Shown here: positions 56,248 to 64,000 of the stretch, piece after piece
Numbering within the stretch: position 1 is the stretch's first letter
Layout: the number at the start of each line of letters is the position of its first letter
From: Pseudomonas syringae pv. cilantro
GTDB taxonomy: Bacteria > Pseudomonadota > Gammaproteobacteria > Pseudomonadales > Pseudomonadaceae
Length of the DNA stretch: 64,000 nucleotides
Direction of reading: 5' to 3'
Assembly (NCBI RefSeq): GCF_001293775.1
Contig: NZ_LGLN01000032.1
Location: 267,693 to 331,692 of the forward strand
The notes under the pieces: model-generated
The model's database searches: none
Told to the model about the DNA's origin: nothing
The model's input: only the letters and a program-made list of their open reading frames with translations
Position numbers and translations under genes: made by a program

Positions 56248-57251
56248 CCTGGTTCACACCTGATGTGATTGACGCGATCATAGCGGTGGTCAAGGCAATC
56301 GTTGTGCTGCTGGCCGTGGTGGTCTGCGGCGCATTGCTGAGTTTCGTGGAACGTCGTCTGCTGGGCTGGTGGCAGGACCGTTATGGTCCGAACCGCGTAG
56401 GCCCGTTCGGCATGTTCCAGATCGCCGCCGACATGCTGAAAATGTTCTTCAAGGAAGACTGGACGCCGCCGTTTGCCGACAAGGTGATTTTCACCCTGGC
56501 ACCGGTCGTGGCCATGAGCGCCTTGTTGATCGCATTTGCGGTCATCCCGATCACTCCGACCTGGGGCGTCGCGGACCTGAACATAGGCCTGCTGTTCTTC
56601 TTCGCCATGGCCGGTCTGTCGGTGTATGCCGTGCTGTTCGCCGGCTGGTCGAGCAATAACAAGTTCGCCCTGCTGGGCAGCCTGCGTGCTTCCGCGCAAA
56701 CCGTGTCCTACGAAGTGTTCATGGGCCTTGCGCTGATGGGCATCGTGGTTCAGGTCGGCTCGTTCAACATGCGCGACATCGTTGAGTATCAGGCGCAGAA
56801 CCTGTGGTTCATCATTCCGCAGTTCTTTGGCTTCTGTACGTTCTTCATCGCTGGCGTGGCCGTGACTCACCGTCACCCGTTCGACCAACCGGAAGCCGAG
56901 CAGGAACTGGCTGACGGCTACCACATTGAATATGCCGGCATGAAATGGGGCATGTTCTTCGTCGGTGAATACATCGGGATCATTCTGATCTCGGCGCTGC
57001 TGGTCACGCTGTTCTTCGGTGGCTGGCACGGTCCGTTCGATATTCTGCCGTCGCTTGCGTTCTTCTGGTTCGCCTTGAAAACCGCGTTCTTCATCATGCT
57101 GTTCATTTTGCTGCGCGCTTCCATTCCGCGCCCGCGCTATGACCAGGTCATGGATTTCAGCTGGAAGTTCTGCCTGCCGCTGACCCTGATCAATTTGCTG
57201 GTGACTGCTGCGATTGTGTTGTTGAACACACCGGCAGGCTCGGTTCAGTGA
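56244..57251 (+). CDS. nuoH: NADH-quinone oxidoreductase subunit H
   Basis: A 335-residue membrane subunit with about eight helices that joins the quinone cavity to the proton channels. Signatures are [20 protein letters not shown] (about 33-52) and the acidic loop [20 protein letters not shown]. Start overlaps the nuoG stop. Confidence 0.96.
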   Translation: MTWFTPDVIDAIIAVVKAIVVLLAVVVCGALLSFVERRLLGWWQDRYGPNRVGPFGMFQIAADMLKMFFKEDWTPPFADKVIFTLAPVVAMSALLIAFAVIPITPTWGVADLNIGLLFFFAMAGLSVYAVLFAGWSSNNKFALLGSLRASAQTVSYEVFMGLALMGIVVQVGSFNMRDIVEYQAQNLWFIIPQFFGFCTFFIAGVAVTHRHPFDQPEAEQELADGYHIEYAGMKWGMFFVGEYIGIILISALLVTLFFGGWHGPFDILPSLAFFWFALKTAFFIMLFILLRASIPRPRYDQVMDFSWKFCLPLTLINLLVTAAIVLLNTPAGSVQ

Positions 57252-57262
57252 GGATTTGACCC

Positions 57263-57811
57263 ATGTTCAAATATATTGGCGACATCGTTAAGGGTACTGG
57301 TACCCAGTTGCGCAGCATGGTGATGGTATTCGGTCACGGCTTCCGCAAACGCGACACCCTGCAATACCCCGAGGAGCAGGTCTATCTGCCACCGCGCTAC
57401 CGCGGCCGTATCGTCCTGACCCGTGACCCTGATGGTGAGGAGCGCTGCGTGGCCTGCAACCTGTGCGCCGTGGCCTGCCCGGTCGGTTGCATTTCGTTGC
57501 AGAAAGCTGAAACGGAAGACGGACGCTGGTATCCGGACTTTTTCCGCATCAACTTTTCGCGCTGCATCTTCTGCGGTCTGTGCGAAGAAGCCTGCCCGAC
57601 CACTGCGATCCAGCTCACGCCGGACTTCGAAATGGCCGATTTCAAGCGTCAGGATCTGGTCTACGAAAAGGAAGATCTGTTGATTTCCGGCCCTGGCAAG
57701 AACCCTGACTACAACTTCTATCGCGTTGCCGGTATGGCTATTGGCGGCAAGCCCAAGGGCGCTGCGCAGAATGAAGCCGAGCCGATCAACGTCAAGAGCT
57801 TGCTGCCTTAA
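57263..57811 (+). CDS. nuoI: NADH-quinone oxidoreductase subunit I
   Basis: A 182-residue ferredoxin-like subunit with two 4Fe-4S clusters (N6a, N6b). The two motifs are [15 protein letters not shown] and [15 protein letters not shown]. It sits between NuoG and NuoB in the electron path. GAGGATTTGACCC precedes the ATG. Confidence 0.96.
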   Translation: MFKYIGDIVKGTGTQLRSMVMVFGHGFRKRDTLQYPEEQVYLPPRYRGRIVLTRDPDGEERCVACNLCAVACPVGCISLQKAETEDGRWYPDFFRINFSRCIFCGLCEEACPTTAIQLTPDFEMADFKRQDLVYEKEDLLISGPGKNPDYNFYRVAGMAIGGKPKGAAQNEAEPINVKSLLP

Positions 57812-57821
57812 GGAAGTAAAG

Positions 57822-58331
57822 ATGGAATTCGCTTTCTATTTCGCATCCGGTATCGCTGTTGTGTCCACCCTGCGGGTGATCACCAACACGAATCCGGTGC
57901 ATGCCCTGCTCTACCTGATCATTTCGCTGATCGCCGTCGCCATGACTTTTTTCAGCCTCGGCGCGCCGTTTGCCGGGGTGCTGGAAGTCATTGCTTACGC
58001 GGGCGCAATCATGGTCCTGTTCGTGTTTGTGGTGATGATGCTCAACCTCGGCCCGGCCTCGGTTCAGCAGGAGCGTGCCTGGCTCAAGCCTGGCATCTGG
58101 CTTGGCCCGGTCATTCTCGGCGCGCTGCTGCTCGCCGAGTTGCTGTACGTGCTGTTCGCCAACCCGACCGGCGCTGACGTCGGTCACACCACGGTCGACG
58201 CCAAGGCGGTCGGCATCAGCCTGTTCGGGCCTTATCTGCTGGTGGTGGAACTCGCCTCGATGCTGCTGCTTGCCGCAGCCATCACGGCATTCCATCTGGG
58301 CCGTAACGAGGCCAAGGAGCCAAGCCAATGA
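57822..58331 (+). CDS. nuoJ: NADH-quinone oxidoreductase subunit J
   Basis: A 169-residue membrane subunit with five helices. [20 protein letters not shown] is the conserved helix with the pi-bulge. The start at 57822 ([14 protein letters not shown]) has TTAAGGAAG upstream; the frame is open further into nuoI. It overlaps nuoK by four bases. Confidence 0.95.
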   Translation: MEFAFYFASGIAVVSTLRVITNTNPVHALLYLIISLIAVAMTFFSLGAPFAGVLEVIAYAGAIMVLFVFVVMMLNLGPASVQQERAWLKPGIWLGPVILGALLLAELLYVLFANPTGADVGHTTVDAKAVGISLFGPYLLVVELASMLLLAAAITAFHLGRNEAKEPSQ

Positions 58332-58632
58332 ATGCTATCCCTCTTGAACATGGTCTGGCCGTCGCCGGGGTCCTGTTCTGCCTGGGTCTGGTCGGCCTGA
58401 TGGTGCGCCGCAACATTCTCTTTGTGTTGATGAGCCTGGAAATCATGATGAACGCGGCTGCGCTGGCGTTCGTAGTGGCCGGCAGTCGCTGGGCGCAACC
58501 GGATGGACAGGTGATGTTCATCCTGGTGATCAGCCTTGCGGCAGCCGAGGCCAGTATCGGCCTGGCGATCCTGATGCAACTGTATCGCCGCTTCCACACT
58601 CTCGATATCGATGCTGCCAGCGAGATGCGCGG

Positions 58633-58636
<4 letters not shown>
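58328..58636 (+). CDS. nuoK: NADH-quinone oxidoreductase subunit K
   Basis: A 102-residue MrpC-like subunit with three helices and the two membrane glutamates needed for proton pumping (in [11 protein letters not shown] and [11 protein letters not shown]). Overlaps both neighbours by four bases. Confidence 0.96.
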
Positions 58637-60486
<1,850 letters not shown>

Positions 60487-60525
60487 CATGAACCTTGCGA
60501 ATTTGCGAAAGGAATTGAGCCCGTC

Positions 60526-62058
60526 ATGATTCTGCCTTGGCTAATCCTGATCCCTTTTATCGGCGGCCTGCTGTGCTGGCTGGGTGAGCGCTTCGGCCCT
60601 ACCCTGCCGCGCTGGATTGCGCTGCTGACAATGACCCTCGAACTGGTCCTCGGCCTCTGGCTGTGGGCGACCGGCAACTTCGGCTACGCGCCGATGCCGG
60701 GTGCCGATCCGACCTGGACCCTGGAGTTCCACCACCCATGGATCACCCGCTTCGGCATCGACGTGCACTTGGCACTCGATGGCCTGTCGCTGCTGATGAT
60801 TCTGCTGACCGGTCTGCTCGGCGTCTTGTCGGTGCTGTGCTCATGGAAGGAAATCCAGCGCAAGGTGGGTTTCTTCCACCTTAACCTGATGTGGATTCTG
60901 GGCGGTGTCGTCGGCGTGTTCCTGGCCATCGACCTGTTCATGTTCTTCTTCTTCTGGGAAATGATGCTGGTGCCGATGTATTTCCTCATCGCGCTCTGGG
61001 GTCATAGTTCTTCGGACGGCAAGAAGACCCGGATCTATGCAGCGACCAAGTTCTTCATCTTCACTCAGGCCAGCGGTCTGATCATGCTGGTGGCGATCCT
61101 CGGTCTGGTGCTGGTGCACTTCAACCAGACCGGCGTGATTACCTTTGCCTACGCCGATCTGCTGAAGACCAAACTGGCGCCGGGTACCGAGTACATCCTG
61201 ATGCTGGGCTTCTTCATCGCCTTCGCGGTGAAGCTGCCGGTGGTGCCGCTGCACTCCTGGCTGCCGGATGCGCACGCTCAGGCACCGACCGCCGGTTCCG
61301 TCGACCTCGCCGGCATTCTGCTGAAAACCGCTGCCTACGGCCTGCTGCGCTTCGCTCTGCCGCTGTTCCCGAATGCATCGGCTGAATTTGCGCCGATTGC
61401 GATGGGCCTGGGGCTGGTCGGTATCTTCTACGGCGCATTCCTGGCATTTGCCCAGACCGATATCAAACGCCTTATCGCGTTCTCCAGCGTGTCGCACATG
61501 GGCTTCGTGCTCATCGGTATCTACTCGGGCAGCCAGCAGGCGCTGCAAGGCGTGCTGATCCAGATGATTGCGCACGGCCTGTCAGCCGCTGCACTGTTCA
61601 TCCTCAGCGGCCAGTTGTACGAGCGCCTGCACACTCGGGACATGCGCGAAATGGGTGGCCTGTGGTCGCGCATCGCTTACATTCCGGCGATCAGCCTGTT
61701 TTTCGCAGCCGCTTCTCTGGGTCTGCCGGGCACCGGTAACTTCGTCGGTGAGTTCCTGATTCTGCTGGGCAGTTTTGCCAGCGCGCCATGGATCACGGCA
61801 ATTGCCACGTCCGGTCTGGTGTTTGGTTCTGTCTACTCGCTGATCATGATCCACCGCGCCTACTTCGGCCCGGCGAAATCCGACGAAGTTCTGAAAGGCA
61901 TGGATGGACGGGAAATGATCATGGTGCTGGGCCTTGCCGTGTTGCTGGTCGTGCTCGGGGTTTTCCCGCAGCCGTTCCTCGACACTTCGGCAGCGACCAT
62001 GCACGGCGTGCAGCAATGGCTAGGCACTGCCTTCACTCAACTCGCTTCGGCCCGGTAA
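60526..62058 (+). CDS. nuoM: NADH-quinone oxidoreductase subunit M
   Basis: A 510-residue antiporter-like subunit with about 14 helices. [16 protein letters not shown] contains the pumping glutamate; [19 protein letters not shown] and [17 protein letters not shown] are the other conserved helices. Starts 39 bases after nuoL. Confidence 0.96.
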   Translation: MILPWLILIPFIGGLLCWLGERFGPTLPRWIALLTMTLELVLGLWLWATGNFGYAPMPGADPTWTLEFHHPWITRFGIDVHLALDGLSLLMILLTGLLGVLSVLCSWKEIQRKVGFFHLNLMWILGGVVGVFLAIDLFMFFFFWEMMLVPMYFLIALWGHSSSDGKKTRIYAATKFFIFTQASGLIMLVAILGLVLVHFNQTGVITFAYADLLKTKLAPGTEYILMLGFFIAFAVKLPVVPLHSWLPDAHAQAPTAGSVDLAGILLKTAAYGLLRFALPLFPNASAEFAPIAMGLGLVGIFYGAFLAFAQTDIKRLIAFSSVSHMGFVLIGIYSGSQQALQGVLIQMIAHGLSAAALFILSGQLYERLHTRDMREMGGLWSRIAYIPAISLFFAAASLGLPGTGNFVGEFLILLGSFASAPWITAIATSGLVFGSVYSLIMIHRAYFGPAKSDEVLKGMDGREMIMVLGLAVLLVVLGVFPQPFLDTSAATMHGVQQWLGTAFTQLASAR

Positions 62059-62065
62059 GAGCGCT

Positions 62066-63535
62066 ATGGACCTGACGATTCAACACTTTATTGCGCTTGC
62101 GCCACTGCTGATCACCAGCCTCACCGTTGTTGTGGTGATGCTGGCGATTGCATGGCGCCGCAATCACTCGCAAACGTTCCTGCTGTCGGTAGCAGGCCTC
62201 AACCTGGCACTGCTGTCGATTTACCCTGCACTGCAAGTTGCCCCGCTGGTGGTGACACCGCTGCTGCACATCGACAACTTCGCCTGCCTTTACATGGCGA
62301 TCATCCTCGCCTCTACTCTGGCCTGCGTAACCATGGCGCATGCCTATCTGGGTGATGGCAAGGCGGGTTATCCGGGCAACCGTGAAGAACTTTACCTGCT
62401 GATCCTGCTGGCCGCCGCCGGTGGCCTGGTTCTGGTCAGCGCGCAGCACCTGGCGGGTCTGTTCATCGGCCTGGAGTTGCTGTCGGTGCCGGTCTACGGT
62501 CTGGTGGCTTACGCCTTCTTCAACAAGCGTTCGCTGGAAGGCGGCATCAAGTACATGGTGCTGTCGGCAGCCGGTTCGGCATTTCTGCTGTTCGGCATGG
62601 CGCTGTTGTACGCAGAAGCCGGCTCGCTGAGCTTCGAAGGCATCGGCAAGGCCATTGCCGCTACCGGCCTGCCTAGCCCGATTGCCAGCCTGGGTCTGGG
62701 CATGATGGTGGTGGGGCTCGCCTTCAAACTGTCGCTGGTGCCCTTTCACCTGTGGACGCCGGACGTCTACGAAGGCGCGCCTGCTCCTGTCGCAGCATTT
62801 CTGGCGACGGCGAGTAAGGTTGCAGTGTTCGCGGTGCTGGTGCGACTCTTTCAGATCTCCCCGGCAGCAAGCAGCGGCGTATTGCATGACGTACTGGCTG
62901 TGATTGCCGTGGCGTCGATCCTGGTCGGTAACCTGCTGGCGCTGACGCAGACCAATCTCAAGCGTCTGCTGGGTTACTCGTCCATTGCGCACTTCGGTTA
63001 CCTGATGATCGCACTGGTAGCGAGCAAGGGCATGGCGGTCGAGGCCATCGGTGTCTATCTGGCGACCTACGTTCTGACTTCGCTGGGCAGCTTTGGAGTG
63101 ATCACCATGATGTCCTCGCCTTACAGCGGGCGTGATGCCGATGCGATGTTCGAATATCGCGGTCTGTTCTGGCGTCGTCCGTACCTCACAGCCGTCATGA
63201 CCCTGATGATGCTGTCGCTGGCGGGTATTCCACTGACCGCAGGCTTTATCGGCAAGTTCTACATCATGGCCACCGGCGTCGAGTCGCAGCTGTGGTGGCT
63301 GGTGGGTGCACTGGTCATCGGTAGCGCCATTGGCCTGTTCTATTACCTGCGGGTGATGGTCACCATGTACTTGGTCGACAACAAGATGCCGCGTCACGAT
63401 GCAGCGATAAACTGGGCACAGCGCACTGGCGGCGTCATGCTGCTGGCCGTTGCGATCCTGACCTTCGTGCTGGGTGTCTACCCGCAACCGCTGCTGGACC
63501 TGGTGGTCAATGCCGGTTTGCACGTAGCAGGCTGA
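62066..63535 (+). CDS. nuoN: NADH-quinone oxidoreductase subunit N
   Basis: A 489-residue antiporter-like subunit, last of the nuo operon. [37 protein letters not shown] and [17 protein letters not shown] are the conserved channel helices. Starts seven bases after nuoM and is followed by a strong terminator. Confidence 0.96.
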   Translation: MDLTIQHFIALAPLLITSLTVVVVMLAIAWRRNHSQTFLLSVAGLNLALLSIYPALQVAPLVVTPLLHIDNFACLYMAIILASTLACVTMAHAYLGDGKAGYPGNREELYLLILLAAAGGLVLVSAQHLAGLFIGLELLSVPVYGLVAYAFFNKRSLEGGIKYMVLSAAGSAFLLFGMALLYAEAGSLSFEGIGKAIAATGLPSPIASLGLGMMVVGLAFKLSLVPFHLWTPDVYEGAPAPVAAFLATASKVAVFAVLVRLFQISPAASSGVLHDVLAVIAVASILVGNLLALTQTNLKRLLGYSSIAHFGYLMIALVASKGMAVEAIGVYLATYVLTSLGSFGVITMMSSPYSGRDADAMFEYRGLFWRRPYLTAVMTLMMLSLAGIPLTAGFIGKFYIMATGVESQLWWLVGALVIGSAIGLFYYLRVMVTMYLVDNKMPRHDAAINWAQRTGGVMLLAVAILTFVLGVYPQPLLDLVVNAGLHVAG

Positions 63536-63550
63536 TCACACGGCAACAAA

Positions 63551-63582
63551 AAACCCTGCCTTCGAGCAGGGTTTTTTTTGGC
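63551..63582 (+). terminator. Terminator of the nuo operon
   Basis: A 9-bp stem AAACCCTGC / GCAGGGTTT with the loop CTTCGA, followed by a T run. The A run upstream would allow it also to stop the convergent AraC-type gene. Confidence 0.93.
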
Positions 63583-63602
63583 GTTGAGATCACTCGGTCC
63601 GG

Positions 63603-63938
63603 CTACGCGGAAATGCGGGTCGCAGCTCGGACCGCGCCTGGAGAAACCCCCACAGCGCGTTTGAATGCACGACTGAATGCCGCCAGAGATGCGTAGCCCA
63701 GTTGTCCGGCAACAATCTCCAGGGGCTGGTGCTCATGTCTCAGGCTGTGTAACGCCAGGCGCATCCTCAGCTCTGTCAGGTATAGAAGTGGAGGAATACC
63801 TGTTGCGCCGAGAAAACGCTGAGCGAACACCGAGCGGGAATGCCTGGCTTCACTGGCCAGCGTGGCTACCGTCCAGTTTCTACCCGGATGTCTGTGCATC
63901 GTAAGCGCCTCATGAACCCCACATTCCCAACCAGCCAT
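63603..63938 (-). pseudogene. AraC-family regulator, C-terminal part only
   Basis: 111 residues that cover the double helix-turn-helix of a cupin-type AraC regulator (WTVATLASEARHSRSVFAQ and LEIVAGQLGYASLAAFSRAF). Full members have about 280-300 residues with an N-terminal cupin. Upstream the frame is open for only ten more codons and then meets a TGA at 63969-63971, so the cupin part is out of frame or missing. Whether it continues in another frame beyond the window end cannot be seen. Confidence 0.65.
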
Positions 63939-64000
63939 TGAAGCTTGAGGCTGTGCTCCCGATTCTTTTCAGGAGCCAGCACCTCATGATGCGACCCGAC

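Noticed and set aside
62033..63523. 496-codon open frame antisense to nuoN
   Set aside because: Glutamine- and histidine-rich composition is typical of a mirror frame of a membrane protein gene.

Overview
This is about 64 kb of chromosome from a fluorescent Pseudomonas, most likely of the Pseudomonas syringae group. That call rests on gene order (apr protease cluster, tRNA-Ser, tus, cysG-serS, rarA-lolA-ftsK, aat-bpt-infA, clpA/clpS, cspD, monomeric idh, mnmA-hflD-purB, aceA, nuoA-N) and on protein similarity recognised by eye. No database search was run.

Layout: 1-3.5 kb holds an alpha-ketoglutarate semialdehyde dehydrogenase and a SolA-type flavin oxidase. 3.5-10 kb is a minus-strand operon, aprA-aprI-aprD-aprE-aprF: an RTX zinc protease, its periplasmic inhibitor and a complete type I secretion channel. 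The aprD reading frame seems to have lost one base near its end and now runs far into aprE. 10.4-11.3 kb holds a Bax-inhibitor-1 family protein and tRNA-Ser(UGA).

11.4-17.5 kb is an accessory block next to the tRNA: three overlapping genes encoding a TerB-domain protein, a BrxD-like P-loop ATPase and an Lhr-like DELH-box helicase. This is the composition of the anti-phage system Shango (SngABC). It is followed by a LysR regulator that lacks about 100 internal residues. No integrase or second att copy is visible.

18.4-48 kb is mostly conserved core: tusDCBE (tRNA 2-thiouridine sulfur relay), ybiB, a glutathionyl-hydroquinone reductase, cysG, serS, crcB, rarA, lolA, ftsK, the N-degron enzymes aat and bpt with their reader clpS/clpA close by, infA, cspD, monomeric idh, a Tat-exported alpha/beta hydrolase with a divergent LysR gene, nudJ-mnmA-hflD-purB, the ribosomal oxygenase roxA, a GNAT protein, a secretin-N-like exported protein and isocitrate lyase.

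48.5-63.5 kb is the complete nuo operon (13 genes, nuoC and nuoD fused) for respiratory complex I. It is preceded by a Fur-box-like palindrome and contains one large internal gap with a strong hairpin between nuoF and nuoG. The window ends in a broken AraC-family regulator.
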